A stretch of DNA of 64,000 nt from Streptomyces catenulae (GCF_000718015.1 NZ_JODY01000031.1:97529-161528); one strand, 5' to 3'. Counted from the stretch's first letter, positions 8,669 to 17,407 are shown. Numbers and translations: made by a program. The notes: generated by a model not told the origin, from the letters alone.

Positions 8669-9675
8669 GGCGCCACCGCCGCGGGCGCGGTCCGGTAGTG
8701 GTAGCCGTGGTGGTCGGTGAAGCCCAGCCCGTCGTAGAGCCCGAGCGCCGCCGCGTTGTCCGCCTCGACCTGGAGGTACGCGGCCGACGCCCCCTCGTCC
8801 AGCGCACCGGCGGCGAGCGCCGCCATCACCAGCCGGGCCAGCCCCCGGCGCCGCGCCCCGGGCGCCACCTCGACCGCCGCGAACCCGGCCCACCGGCCGT
8901 CCACCACACAGCGCCCGATCGCCTCCGCACCGCCGTCGGCGCCCTCGACCGTCGCGAACCGGACCGACGGACCACCGGTCAGCACCGCCCGCGCCTCGGG
9001 CACCGGCCCACCCGCCCGGTGGTAGCGCGCCAGCCATGCCGCGTCCGGCTCCCGGCTCAGGCGTACCCGGGTCAGGTCGGCGCCGGTGTCGGCCAGCGGC
9101 GCCAGCGCAGCGGTGCGTACCAGGGTGTGGCCGGACGCCGTCCAGCCGCGCCGCTCCAGGGCACCGGCCAGTTCCTCGGCGGTGTCCGGGCGGCCGGTGG
9201 TGACGGCGACGACCGGCGGCAGGGTGCGCTCGGTGTACCAGCGGACGGTGTGCGCCAGCGCCTCGTCCAGCGGGACACCGGGGTCGCCGAGCGGCAGCAC
9301 CGAGTTGGCCCGCCGGGTGAAGCCGCCGGACGCCCGCAGTGTCCAGCCGCCGAGACGTTCGGTCTCGACCGCCGGCCAGCCGCGGGCGGCCACCTCCGTC
9401 AGTTCCCGGACATCCGCGGCCGGGCCCCGCCGCCGGGCCGGGGTCGCGGGCACCACCTTCGCCGCGACCAGCAGTTCTTCCGCGATCCGGACCTGCTCGC
9501 CATTCCTGCGTGTGATGATGAGCACACCCTCGGTCCAGGATGTGAGCACCCCGACCGCGTCCGTGAACGCCCACTGACCTGCACTGTCGTCCGTACGGCG
9601 CCGGACCGATACCCTTTTGCCCACGTCAGCATGGGTGATGCGAACTTCAGCACGACCGTCGGTCATGAATTCCAC
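8665..9675 (-). CDS. GNAT-family N-acetyltransferase
   Basis: Protein of 336 aa. The C-terminal 130 residues carry a GNAT fold with the acetyl-CoA loop GARRRGLARLVMAALAAGALDEG and the closing LQVEADNAAALGLYDGLGF strand-helix. The first 80 residues form a small basic beta domain (VRITHADVGKRVSVRRR) followed by a spacer. The GTG start has GGGAA 5-6 nt upstream; an ATG three codons later is the alternative. It probably forms an operon with the SirB1-like gene. The acetylated substrate is unknown. Confidence 0.8.
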   Translation of the reverse strand: MEFMTDGRAEVRITHADVGKRVSVRRRTDDSAGQWAFTDAVGVLTSWTEGVLIITRRNGEQVRIAEELLVAAKVVPATPARRRGPAADVRELTEVAARGWPAVETERLGGWTLRASGGFTRRANSVLPLGDPGVPLDEALAHTVRWYTERTLPPVVAVTTGRPDTAEELAGALERRGWTASGHTLVRTAALAPLADTGADLTRVRLSREPDAAWLARYHRAGGPVPEARAVLTGGPSVRFATVEGADGGAEAIGRCVVDGRWAGFAAVEVAPGARRRGLARLVMAALAAGALDEGASAAYLQVEADNAAALGLYDGLGFTDHHGYHYRTAPAAVAP

Positions 9676-9813
9676 CGCTCTTCCCGCCCCTCTTGTTCGT
9701 CTCGTGCCCGGGAACGGAGATACTAGGTGCGGGCATCGACGACGCCGCGCTCCCGCGCGCCCTGCGGCGGCCTGCCAATCGGTCCGCCGGCCCTACCGAG
9801 GAGGAACGACAGC

Positions 9814-10134
9814 GTGACCTACGTCATCGCGCAGCCTTGTGTCGACGTCAAGGACAAGGCATGCATCGAGGAGTGCCCCGTCGACTGCATCTACGAGGGC
9901 TCCCGGTCCTTGTACATCCACCCGGACGAATGCGTCGACTGCGGGGCCTGCGAGCCGGTCTGCCCGGTCGAGGCGATCTTCTACGAGGACGACACCCCTG
10001 ACGAGTGGAAGGACTACTACAAGGCGAATGTGGAGTTCTTCGACGAGCTGGGCTCGCCCGGTGGCGCCAGCAAGCTCGGCCTGATCGAGCGCGACCACGC
10101 CTTCATCGCCGCGCTGCCGCCGCAGAACCAGTAA
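9814..10134 (+). CDS. fdxA: 7Fe ferredoxin
   Basis: Ferredoxin of 106 aa starting at GTG (VTYVIAQPC) after a strong GAGGAGG. Two cluster-binding stretches, CVDVKDKACIEECPVDC and CVDCGACEPVCP, give one [3Fe-4S] and one [4Fe-4S] centre, the usual actinobacterial form. It serves as an electron carrier for cytochromes P450 and other oxidoreductases. It lies just before dapC, the same order as fdxC-Rv1178 in M. tuberculosis. Its promoter is in 9676-9813, where a TACTAG hexamer (9721-9726) may be the -10. Confidence 0.93.
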   Translation: MTYVIAQPCVDVKDKACIEECPVDCIYEGSRSLYIHPDECVDCGACEPVCPVEAIFYEDDTPDEWKDYYKANVEFFDELGSPGGASKLGLIERDHAFIAALPPQNQ

Positions 10135-10153
10135 GCGGTCCACCGCGGCGCCC

Positions 10154-10193
10154 CGAAGGTCTCGTACGGCACCGACGCCGTGCGGGGCCTTCG
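10154..10193 (+). terminator. Terminator after fdxA
   Basis: A 17-bp stem (arms 10154-10170 and 10177-10193, three G-U pairs, 6-nt loop) is followed by CGCATTT. It lies between fdxA and dapC. Confidence 0.7.
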
Positions 10194-10283
10194 CGCATTT
10201 CCGGGTCCGGCGCGCATACCGTGACCGGACCCGGCCCTCGCGCCGACGTCCCGGACGTCACCCCGCACCAGAAAGAGAGCATC

Positions 10284-11378
10284 GTGGGCGCAGTCTCCTC
10301 CCTCCTGCCGGTCTTCCCCTGGGACCGCCTGGAGCCCTACAAGGCCACGGCCGCCGCACACCCCGACGGCATCGTCGACCTCTCCGTCGGCACCCCCGTC
10401 GACCCGGTGCCCGAGCTGATCCGCGCGGCGCTGACCGACGCCGCCGACAGCCACGGCTATCCCACGGTCTGGGGCACCCCCGCGCTCCGCGACGCCCTCA
10501 CCCGCTGGGCCACCGACCGCCTCGGCGCCCGCGGGCTGGAGCACACCAACGTCCTGCCGGTCGTCGGCTCCAAGGAACTGGTCGCCTGGCTCCCCACCCA
10601 GCTGGGCCTCGGCCCCGGCGACAAGGTCGCCTACCCGCGCCTGGCCTACCCGACGTACGAGGTCGGCGCCCGCCTCGCCCGCGCCGAACCGGTCGCCTAC
10701 GACGACCCGACCGACCTCGACCCGGCCGGGATCAAGCTGCTCTGGCTGAACTCGCCGTCCAACCCGACCGGCCGGGTCCTCACCGCCGACGAGCTGCGCA
10801 CCGTCGTCGCCTGGGCCCGCGAGCACTCCATCCTGGTCGTCAGCGACGAGTGCTACCTCGAACTGGGCTGGGAGGCCGACCCGGTCTCCGTGCTGCACCC
10901 GGACGTCTGCGGCGGCTCCCACGAGGGCCTGGTCGCGGTGCACTCGCTCTCCAAGCGCTCCAACCTCGCCGGTTACCGCGCCGCGTTCCTCGTCGGCGAC
11001 GCCGCCGTCCTCGGTGAGCTGCTGCAGATCCGTAAGCACGGCGGGATGATGGTCGCCGCGCCCGTCCAGGCGGCCACCGTCGCCGCGCTCGGCGACACCG
11101 CGCACGTCGCCGAGCAGCGCGAGCGTTACGCCCGCCGCCGCAGCGCGCTGCGCTCCGCGTTCGAGGCGGCCGGGTTCCGCATCGAGCACAGCGAGGCGTC
11201 GCTCTACCTCTGGGCCACCCGCGACGAGCCCTGCTGGGACACCGTCGGCCACCTCGCCGAGCGCGGCATCCTCGTCGCCCCCGGTGACTTCTACGGACCG
11301 GCCGGTGACCGCTTCGTCCGGATCGCCTTCACCGCGACCGACGAACGCGTCGACGCGGCGGTCCGCCGACTCGCCTAG
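10284..11378 (+). CDS. dapC: Succinyl-DAP aminotransferase
   Basis: PLP-dependent class I/II aminotransferase of 364 aa. The GTG start (VGAVSSLLPVFPWD) follows GAAAGAGAG. The PLP lysine is K224 in HSLSKRSNLAGYR; SDECYLELGW supplies the Asp that contacts the pyridine nitrogen, and FVRIAFT holds the substrate-carboxylate Arg. Actinobacterial members act in the succinylase branch of lysine/meso-DAP synthesis and may also transaminate prephenate. dapE, the next enzyme of that branch, lies 1.8 kb downstream. Confidence 0.9.
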   Translation: MGAVSSLLPVFPWDRLEPYKATAAAHPDGIVDLSVGTPVDPVPELIRAALTDAADSHGYPTVWGTPALRDALTRWATDRLGARGLEHTNVLPVVGSKELVAWLPTQLGLGPGDKVAYPRLAYPTYEVGARLARAEPVAYDDPTDLDPAGIKLLWLNSPSNPTGRVLTADELRTVVAWAREHSILVVSDECYLELGWEADPVSVLHPDVCGGSHEGLVAVHSLSKRSNLAGYRAAFLVGDAAVLGELLQIRKHGGMMVAAPVQAATVAALGDTAHVAEQRERYARRRSALRSAFEAAGFRIEHSEASLYLWATRDEPCWDTVGHLAERGILVAPGDFYGPAGDRFVRIAFTATDERVDAAVRRLA

Positions 11379-11389
11379 CGCACAGGCCG

Positions 11390-11425
11390 AAGGGGCCCGG
11401 GGAGCGTGAACTCCCCGGGCCCCTT
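11390..11425. terminator. Bidirectional terminator after dapC
   Basis: Perfect 15-bp inverted repeat AAGGGGCCCGGGGAG / CTCCCCGGGCCCCTT with a 6-nt loop. The flanking A and T tracts let it work for both dapC and the convergent secreted-protein gene. Confidence 0.85.
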
Positions 11426-11454
11426 CGTGTGGTCCGGCGCCGGTACGGCCGCCG

Positions 11455-11898
11455 TCAGCCGCCGACGGGGAGCCCGCCGAGCAGGCCCTTCGCCGCCGGG
11501 AGGGTACCGGCCGCGCCCTTGACCGCGTCGGTGGGCAGCGTGTCCGTGGAGAGACCGTTCTTGCCGGTCTTGCGGAGGACGGTGCCGACGGAGTCGGCGG
11601 TGCGCTGGGTGGTCGGGGCGGCCCGCTGGATCACCGGGGCGGCGGTGTCCGCCAGCGCCGGGGCGAGCTCCTGCGCGGCCGCGCCACCGGCCTCGTTCAC
11701 CACGCCGACGCCTTCGTGCGCGACCGTGTCGAGGGTCTCGCTGGTGTGCTGCGAGTCCAGGGTGGTCAGTCCGCCCAGGTCGGTCGCGCTCGGCAGGGGC
11801 GCGGCGGTCGCGGCACCGGCCGCGCCGACCACGGGTGCCGCGCTCGCCGCGACCAGCAGGGCGGCTCGGGCGATCCGGCGCGTAACGGGGAGGGACAT
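11455..11898 (-). CDS. Small secreted protein of unknown function
   Basis: Protein of 147 aa beginning MSLPVTRRIARAALL, with a Sec signal peptide that ends in ATAAP near residue 33. The mature part is Ala/Thr-rich and acidic, without cysteines or a recognisable fold; short helices such as TLDSQHTSETLDTVAHEG suggest an extended helical secreted protein. The start was chosen because AAGGAG lies 6 nt upstream; an upstream in-frame extension would lack a signal peptide. Streptomyces homologues are often mislabelled ATP-binding protein, but no nucleotide motif is present. Confidence 0.7.
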   Translation of the reverse strand: MSLPVTRRIARAALLVAASAAPVVGAAGAATAAPLPSATDLGGLTTLDSQHTSETLDTVAHEGVGVVNEAGGAAAQELAPALADTAAPVIQRAAPTTQRTADSVGTVLRKTGKNGLSTDTLPTDAVKGAAGTLPAAKGLLGGLPVGG

Positions 11899-12214
11899 GG
11901 TGCTCCTTCGACGGAGGGGGCGCGTACTTCTGACAGCTGGGCACCGAGGTGCCGAGTCCGCCGGGCGGACGGACGCCCTGACTACCGCGTCAGCCCTCCG
12001 AAGGTTGCGGTGAAGTCCGGTAAAGAATTGATAACGCGTCACATAATCCGCCGTGCCGAAAGGCGGGCAATATGCGCATCCGGCCGCCTCCCGCGATACG
12101 GCCGAAACCCTTGTGACGTAAGGGAATCGCGCTTCCCCGGCCGCCCACCGCGGAACAACACGCGCGCCGCCGCCGGGGATTGACGGGCGTGCCCCGATGG
12201 AGGGAAGCGCCGGA
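11899..12214. other. Intergenic region, promoter of secreted-protein gene
   Basis: No gene is seen in these 316 bases. An AT-richer patch at about 12010-12045 (TTATCAATTCTTTACC on the minus strand) probably holds the minus-strand promoter for the gene starting at 11898, leaving a leader of about 100 nt. No hairpin stands out for the gene ending at 12215. Confidence 0.4.
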
Positions 12215-13189
12215 CTACTGCCCGGTGGTGATCCGTACGGCCGCCGCCCCGGAACCGCCCGCGCCCGCGGTGCGCTGCCAGCCCGCCGCCGCGTCGGACG
12301 CCTGCCAGCTCCGCCCGGCGTAGGAGACCTGTTCGACGCCCAACTCGGCGGAGTGGGCCACCGACCAGAGCGCCACCTGCCAGCCGCGCCGCGCCGCGTC
12401 GCCCCCGGAGCCCGCCACCGGCACCGTCACCGTCCGCCCGGGCGCACCCTTCGCGTCCCCGGCGCCCTTGGTACCCGCCGCGGGCAGCACCCCGGCGCCG
12501 AACTCCCGCACCAGCCGCTCCCGCACCCCCGTGGCGCCCCTGGCGTCCGCCGTCCGGGCACCCGCGCCGCCCCCGGTGTCCGCGCCGTTCGCCGGGCGCG
12601 GCACCACACAGGACAGAGCCGCGCCCCGGCGCCCGGTCAACGCGTCCGCCAGCAGCGTCGCGTCCGTCTCGTGCTTCGCGTACGCCAGCGGATAGCCGCT
12701 GCGCTGCACCCGCTGCGCCGACTCGGTCAGCGGCAGCCGCTCGTAACCGGGCACCTTCACCAGATGCGCGTAGAACTCCCCGGCGGCGTAGACCGGGTCC
12801 ATGATCTGCCGGGAGGTGCCCCAGTCCTGCGAGGGGCGCTGCTGGAAGAGGCCGAGGGAGTCCTTGTCGCCGTGGTCGAGGTTGCGCAGCCCGGACTCCT
12901 GCATCGCCGTCGCCAGCGCGATCGCCACCGCCCGCGGCGGCAGCCCCCGCGCGGACGCCACCGCCGAGATCGTCGCCGCGTTCGCCGCCCGCTCCGGGGT
13001 CAGCTCCAGCGCCGTCCCGCCGTCCGCCGCCGCCACCGCGCACCGCGGCTCACCGGGCCCGCCGCCCAGCTGCTGCACCGCGAGATACGCCCCCGCGCCC
13101 AGCACCGCGGCCACCGCCACGGCGGTACGCCACGGACGCCGCCGACGGGCGGACGAGGGGGAGGACGAGGTGACCTGCACACCACCCAC
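12215..13189 (-). CDS. Membrane-anchored lysozyme-like protein
   Basis: Protein of 324 aa. One N-terminal anchor or uncleaved signal (RTAVAVAAVLGAGAYLAV, about residues 21-38) is followed by a goose-lysozyme/SLT-like region in which ATAMQESGLRNLDHGDKDSLGLFQQRPSQDWG carries the likely catalytic Glu (AMQES) and the conserved GLFQQRP stretch. About 110 residues of Gly/Ala-rich linker and a C-terminal domain with W residues (GWQVALWSVAHS) follow. It probably cuts or binds peptidoglycan at the cell surface. The GTG start gives five residues before a second GTG, also possible. It is divergent from dapE with only 32 bp between. Confidence 0.75.
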   Translation of the reverse strand: MGGVQVTSSSPSSARRRRPWRTAVAVAAVLGAGAYLAVQQLGGGPGEPRCAVAAADGGTALELTPERAANAATISAVASARGLPPRAVAIALATAMQESGLRNLDHGDKDSLGLFQQRPSQDWGTSRQIMDPVYAAGEFYAHLVKVPGYERLPLTESAQRVQRSGYPLAYAKHETDATLLADALTGRRGAALSCVVPRPANGADTGGGAGARTADARGATGVRERLVREFGAGVLPAAGTKGAGDAKGAPGRTVTVPVAGSGGDAARRGWQVALWSVAHSAELGVEQVSYAGRSWQASDAAAGWQRTAGAGGSGAAAVRITTGQ

Positions 13190-13221
13190 GGTAGCGAAGC
13201 ACGGCGGATAGGGTTGAGAAC

Positions 13222-14313
13222 ATGGACCGCTCCACAGACCACCCCGCCCTCGACCTCTCGCTCGACGCCGCGGAGCTGACCGCGTGGCTCGTCGACTTCC
13301 CGTCCGAGAGCGGCGACGAGAAGGAGCTCGCCGACGCCGTCGAGCGGGCGCTGCGCGCGCTGGACCACCTCACGGTCGACCGCCACGGCAACAACATCGT
13401 CGCCCGTACGCACCTGGGCCGCGCCGAGCGGGTGGTGCTCGCCGGTCACCTCGACACCGTGCCGATCGCCGACAACGTCCCCTCCCGCCTCGACGACGAG
13501 GGCTATCTGTGGGGCTGCGGCTCCTGCGACATGAAGTCCGGCGTCGCCGTCCAGCTCAAGATCGCCGCGACCGTCCCCGAGCCCAACCGCGACCTCACCT
13601 TCGTCTTCTACGACCAGGAAGAGGTCGCCGCGCACCTCAACGGTCTCGGCCACGTCGCCGACGCCCACCCGGACTGGCTCGCCGGTGACTTCGCCGTCCT
13701 GCTGGAGTCCTCCGACGGCGAGGTCGAGGGCGGCTGCCAGGGCACGCTCCGCGTCCTGCTGCGCACCACCGGTGAGCGCTCCCACTCCGCCCGCAGCTGG
13801 ATGGGGGCCAACGCGATCCACGCCGCCGCCCCGATCCTCGGCAAGCTCGCCGCGTACCAGCCGCGCCGCGCCATGATCGACGGGCTGGAGTACCGCGAGG
13901 GCCTCAACGCCGTCCGCGTCGAGGGCGGCGTCGCCAACAACGTCATCCCGGACGCCTGCACCGTCACCGTGAACTTCCGCTACGCCCCGGACCGCACCCC
14001 CGAAGAGGCGCTGGCGCACGTCCGGGAGGTCTTCGCGGACTGCCCGGTGGACGAGTTCGTCGTCGACGACCACTCCCCGGGCGCCCTGCCGGGTCTCTCC
14101 CACCCGGCGGCCAAGGCGTTCATGGACGCCGTCGGCGGCACCGCGCGCCCCAAGTTCGGCTGGACCGACGTCTCCCGCTTCAGCGCCCTCGGCGTCCCCG
14201 CGGTGAACTACGGCCCCGGCAACCCGCTCCTCGCCCACAAGCGGGACGAGCGGGTCCTCGCCGAGCGCATCGGCCACTGCGAGGAGCGGCTGCGCGCCTG
14301 GCTGACCAGCTGA
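13222..14313 (+). CDS. dapE: Succinyl-diaminopimelate desuccinylase
   Basis: M20-family metallohydrolase of 363 aa that cleaves N-succinyl-LL-DAP to LL-DAP and succinate in lysine/cell-wall synthesis. Metal-site motifs are AGHLDTVP, GCGSCDMKSG (bridging Asp) and YDQEEV (catalytic Glu then metal Glu); the dimerisation domain spans about 180-290 and the last metal-site His is near NPLLAHKRDE. A TAGGGT hexamer (13209-13214) lies 7 nt before the ATG without a Shine-Dalgarno, so the transcript is probably leaderless. It pairs functionally with dapC. Confidence 0.93.
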   Translation: MDRSTDHPALDLSLDAAELTAWLVDFPSESGDEKELADAVERALRALDHLTVDRHGNNIVARTHLGRAERVVLAGHLDTVPIADNVPSRLDDEGYLWGCGSCDMKSGVAVQLKIAATVPEPNRDLTFVFYDQEEVAAHLNGLGHVADAHPDWLAGDFAVLLESSDGEVEGGCQGTLRVLLRTTGERSHSARSWMGANAIHAAAPILGKLAAYQPRRAMIDGLEYREGLNAVRVEGGVANNVIPDACTVTVNFRYAPDRTPEEALAHVREVFADCPVDEFVVDDHSPGALPGLSHPAAKAFMDAVGGTARPKFGWTDVSRFSALGVPAVNYGPGNPLLAHKRDERVLAERIGHCEERLRAWLTS

Positions 14314-14418
14314 CGCGGTCCCCGGCGGCGCGGGTCCCGGGCGGGCGCAGCGGTCCGCGCCGCCCGCCGCGGGATCTACGCTGAAGCCGCAACGATCTGT
14401 CAGCGGAGGGAGCACGAC

Positions 14419-15177
14419 ATGGCCAGTCCCGAAGGAGCAGCGGCCCCCGAGGAGCAGCGGCTGGGTCCCGTACTGCGCCGTCACGACCAGGTGCAGCACA
14501 GCACCACGGACCAGCGGCTGCTGGACTCCGAGGGCTCCTCCGAGTGGGTGCACACCGATCCGTGGCGGGTGATGCGCATCCAGTCGGAGTTCGTCGAGGG
14601 CTTCGGCGCGCTCGCCGAACTCGGCCCCGCGGTCAGCGTCTTCGGCTCCGCGCGCACGCCCCGCGACTCCGCCGAGTACGCGACCGGCGTGAAGCTCGGC
14701 CGGGCGCTGGTGGAGGCCGGTTTCTCGGTGATCACCGGCGGTGGCCCCGGCGCCATGGAGGCGGCCAACCGCGGCGCCCGCGAGGCCGGCGGCACCTCCG
14801 TCGGCCTCGGCATCGAGCTCCCCTTCGAACAGGGCATGAACGAATATGTGAACCTCGGGGTCGATTTCCGGTACTTCTTCGTCCGGAAGACCTGCTTCGT
14901 GAAGTACGCCCGGGGCTTCGTCGTCCTGCCCGGCGGGCTCGGCACCCTGGACGAGCTGTTCGAGGCGCTCACCCTCGTCCAGACCCGGAAGGTCACCCGC
15001 TTCCCGATCGTCCTCTTCGGCACCGCCTACTGGAGCGGACTGGTCGACTGGGTCCGCGGGACGCTGATCGCCGAGGGCAAGGCGTCCCCGCGCGATCTGG
15101 AGCTGTTCCACCTCAGCGACGACGTGGAGGAAGCGGTCGCACTGGTGACGAAGGAAGTCGGGCCGGGCGTGCGCTGA
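14419..15177 (+). CDS. LOG-family (TIGR00730) Rossmann-fold protein
   Basis: Protein of 252 aa with the family motifs SVFGSART, GGGPGAMEAANRGA and PGGLGTLDELFEALT. These are the nucleotide-binding and catalytic elements of cytokinin riboside 5'-monophosphate phosphoribohydrolases (LONELY GUY), enzymes that release a base from a nucleotide. A 55-residue N-terminal extension precedes the fold. The M. tuberculosis counterpart in the same neighbourhood is Rv1205. GGAGGG lies 8 nt before the ATG, and a TACGCT hexamer about 40 nt upstream may be its -10. The natural substrate here is not known. Confidence 0.85.
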   Translation: MASPEGAAAPEEQRLGPVLRRHDQVQHSTTDQRLLDSEGSSEWVHTDPWRVMRIQSEFVEGFGALAELGPAVSVFGSARTPRDSAEYATGVKLGRALVEAGFSVITGGGPGAMEAANRGAREAGGTSVGLGIELPFEQGMNEYVNLGVDFRYFFVRKTCFVKYARGFVVLPGGLGTLDELFEALTLVQTRKVTRFPIVLFGTAYWSGLVDWVRGTLIAEGKASPRDLELFHLSDDVEEAVALVTKEVGPGVR

Positions 15178-15220
15178 CGCCGCCCGCGGGGCCGCCGGGG
15201 CGCGGCCCCGCCCGGGCCGG

Positions 15221-16081
15221 TCAGGCCAGCCCGCGCCGGGCGACCGCCGGTGGCCGGTGACCGGCGATGGAGGCGACCATGTCCAGCACCTGCCGGGTCT
15301 CGGCGACCTCGTGGACGCGGTAGACCTGCGCCCCCAGCCAGGCGGAGACGGCGGTGGTCGCCAGGGTGCCGAGGACGCGCTCCTTGACCGGCCGGTCGAG
15401 GGTCTCGCCGACGAAGTCCTTGTTGGAGAGCGAGACCAGCACCGGCCACCCCGTGTCGGTCATCTCGCCCAGCCGCCGGGTCGCCTCCAGGCTGTGCCGG
15501 GTGTTCTTCCCGAAGTCGTGCCCCGGATCGATCATGATCCCGTCGCGCCGGACGCCCAGCTCCACGGCGCGCTCCGCCAGACCCAGCGTGACGCGCAGGA
15601 TGTCGGCCATCACATCGTCGTACGCGACCCGGTGCGGGCGGGTGCGCGGTTCGGCGCCCCCGGCGTGGGTGCAGACCAGGCCCGCGCCGTACCGGGCGGC
15701 GACCTCGGCGAGCTTCGGATCGACCCCGCCCCAGGCGTCGTTGAGGACATCGGCACCGGCCTCGCAGACCGCCGCGCCGACGTCGTGCCGCCAGGTGTCG
15801 ACGCTGATGATCACGTCCGGGTGGCGCCGCCGCACCTCCGCGACGAAGCCGACGGTGCGCCGCGCCTCCTCCTCGGCGGTGACCTCCTCGCCGGGACCGG
15901 CCTTGACGCCGCCGATGTCGATGATCGCGGCGCCCTCGGCGACGGCCTGTTCGACGCGGGTGAGCGCCGCCTCGTCCCGGAACGTCGCCCCCTGGTCGTA
16001 GAAGGAGTCCGGGGTCCGGTTCACGATCGCCATGATCACCGACTCGTCCGCGCCGAACTCGCGTTTCCCCAGCCGCAGCAT
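15221..16081 (-). CDS. folP2: Dihydropteroate synthase-like protein (FolP2 class)
   Basis: TIM-barrel protein of 286 aa with pterin-binding signatures (VIMAIVNRTPDSFYDQG, IIDIGGVKAGPG, DPGHDFGKN, LVSLSNKDF). The NRTPDSFYDQG form, rather than NxTPDSFSDGG, marks the FolP2 paralogue class; M. tuberculosis Rv1207, in the same gene order, was reported to lack dihydropteroate synthase activity, so a folate role should not be assumed. The start was chosen for AAGGAG 6 nt upstream of the ATG at 16081; an in-frame extension to 16228 has no such site. In mycobacteria gpgS follows; here it is absent. Confidence 0.85.
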   Translation of the reverse strand: MLRLGKREFGADESVIMAIVNRTPDSFYDQGATFRDEAALTRVEQAVAEGAAIIDIGGVKAGPGEEVTAEEEARRTVGFVAEVRRRHPDVIISVDTWRHDVGAAVCEAGADVLNDAWGGVDPKLAEVAARYGAGLVCTHAGGAEPRTRPHRVAYDDVMADILRVTLGLAERAVELGVRRDGIMIDPGHDFGKNTRHSLEATRRLGEMTDTGWPVLVSLSNKDFVGETLDRPVKERVLGTLATTAVSAWLGAQVYRVHEVAETRQVLDMVASIAGHRPPAVARRGLA

Positions 16082-16245
16082 TCTCACTCCTTCTCGGTGG
16101 TCCGCCAGCGACCTTACGTCCTCGCCCCGACCGGCAGCGGGCGCACGGCGCCCGGCACCTTCTCCGGCGTCGCCGTCGGTGCGGACGGTGACTGTCACAC
16201 CCGCATGGCACGATCGGGGCAGGTGCATCTTCCGGGGAGTTGGTC

Positions 16246-16749
16246 GTGTTCTGGTTTCTGCTGATCGCCATGGTCGTGGTGGTCGCCGTGGTCACTCTGG
16301 TCGTCGTCGGCGGCGAGCGCGGCGGGCTGCGCGACGCCGAGCCGGAGCAGCTGTACGACCCGCTGCCCCAGGAACGCCCGCTGACCCGCGCCGACATCGA
16401 CGCCGTACGCTTCGCGGTCACCGCCCGCGGCTACCGCATGAACGACGTCGACGACGCCCTCGACCGCATCGGCGCCGAACTCGCCGAGCGGGACGCCCGG
16501 ATCGCCGAACTGGAGGCCGCGCTGGCCGGTTTCCACGCCGCCTCCATGGGCGCGCCGGAGCTGATCCGGGGCGACGGGGCGGCGGACGGGACGGCGGACG
16601 AGGCGCCCGCCGAGGGGGAGGACCCCGGCGCCACGGGGGAGGCCGACGGGAGCGGGGAGACGGCGCCGCCGCAGCCGCGGCCGGAGGGCGAGCGGCCCGG
16701 TGCGCGCGGCGGTGCGACCGCGGCGCCGGAGTCGGAGGGCCGGTCATGA
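16246..16749 (+). CDS. DivIVA-domain membrane protein
   Basis: Protein of 167 aa. An N-terminal membrane helix (VFWFLLIAMVVVVAVVTLVVV) is followed by a DivIVA-domain motif at about 45-85 (FAVTARGYRMNDVDDALDRIGAELAERDARIAELEAAL) that continues into a short coiled coil, then a 75-residue acidic, disordered tail. The motif is the short repeat shared by small actinobacterial DivIVA/Wag31-like proteins and M. tuberculosis Rv1209 at the same locus. The GTG has GGGGAG 8 nt upstream; an in-frame TTG two codons earlier is too close to that site. It overlaps tagA by ATGA. Confidence 0.82.
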   Translation: MFWFLLIAMVVVVAVVTLVVVGGERGGLRDAEPEQLYDPLPQERPLTRADIDAVRFAVTARGYRMNDVDDALDRIGAELAERDARIAELEAALAGFHAASMGAPELIRGDGAADGTADEAPAEGEDPGATGEADGSGETAPPQPRPEGERPGARGGATAAPESEGRS

Positions 16750-17357
16750 CGGGCGTGGTGAGCGCCCCGGACGGCGTCCCGCGCTGCCCCTGGGGCATGG
16801 AGTCCGAGAAGATGGCCGATTACCGGGCGTACCACGACACCGAGTGGGGCCGCCCGGTCCACGGCGACGACGCGCTCTTCGAGCGGATGTGCCTGGAGGC
16901 GTTCCAGTCCGGGCTGTCCTGGATCACGATCCTCCGCCGCCGCGAGGGGTTCCGCGCCGCCTTCGCCGGGTTCCGCATCGCCGAGGTCGCGCGCTTCACC
17001 GACGCCGACGCCGAACGGCTCCTCGCCGACCCCGGCATCATCCGCAATCGCGCCAAGATCGCCGCCACCCTCGGTAACGCCCGCCTCGCCGCCGCGCTGG
17101 CCCCCGGCGAGCTGGACGCCCTGATCTGGTCGTACGCCCCCGAGCGGACCGGCCGGGCGGCGCCGCGCACGGTCGCCGACATCCTGCCGGTCACCCCGGA
17201 GTCCACCGCGCTCGCCAAGGACCTCAAGAAGCGCGGCTTCCGCTTCGTCGGCCCGACCACCGCCTACGCGCTGATGCAGGCGTGCGGCCTGGTCAACGAC
17301 CACCTCGCCGACTGCCACGCCCGGGAGGCGACGGAGCGGGCGGCGGCCACCGGCTGA
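16746..17357 (+). CDS. tagA: DNA-3-methyladenine glycosylase I
   Basis: Base-excision-repair glycosylase of 203 aa, removing 3-methyladenine from alkylated DNA. Family features are RCPWGMESEKMADYRAYHDTEW (zinc Cys and substrate-pocket residues), FERMCLEAFQSGLSWITIL, KRGFRFVGPTTAYALMQACGLVNDH and the final zinc His/Cys in DHLADCH. It overlaps the DivIVA-domain gene by 4 bp, so the two are coupled. The same pair occurs as Rv1209-Rv1210. Confidence 0.93.
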   Translation: MTGVVSAPDGVPRCPWGMESEKMADYRAYHDTEWGRPVHGDDALFERMCLEAFQSGLSWITILRRREGFRAAFAGFRIAEVARFTDADAERLLADPGIIRNRAKIAATLGNARLAAALAPGELDALIWSYAPERTGRAAPRTVADILPVTPESTALAKDLKKRGFRFVGPTTAYALMQACGLVNDHLADCHAREATERAAATG

Positions 17358-17364
17358 GCCCGGG

Positions 17365-17398
17365 GCCGCCCCGCCCGGGACGGGCCGGGCGGGGCGGC
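17365..17398. terminator. Convergent terminator tagA / enoyl-CoA hydratase
   Basis: Perfect 14-bp repeat GCCGCCCCGCCCGG / CCGGGCGGGGCGGC with a 6-nt loop, between convergent genes. Confidence 0.8.
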
Positions 17399-17407
17399 GC
17401 GCCCGGG

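Noticed and set aside
7811..9574. A long minus-strand frame (587 codons) joining the SirB1-like region to sequence inside the GNAT gene
   Set aside because: The part beyond 8668 has no protein-like composition (runs of Gly/Arg/Ala) and overlaps the well-supported GNAT frame on the same strand. Only the C-terminal part is real.
13190..13221. c-di-AMP riboswitch before the lysozyme-like gene, as known for some Streptomyces wall hydrolases
   Set aside because: The gap to the divergent dapE gene is only 32 bp, too short for such an element.
15221..16228. Longer FolP2 start at 16228
   Set aside because: The extra 49 residues are unlike the family and lack a ribosome site; AAGGAG stands 6 nt before the ATG at 16081.
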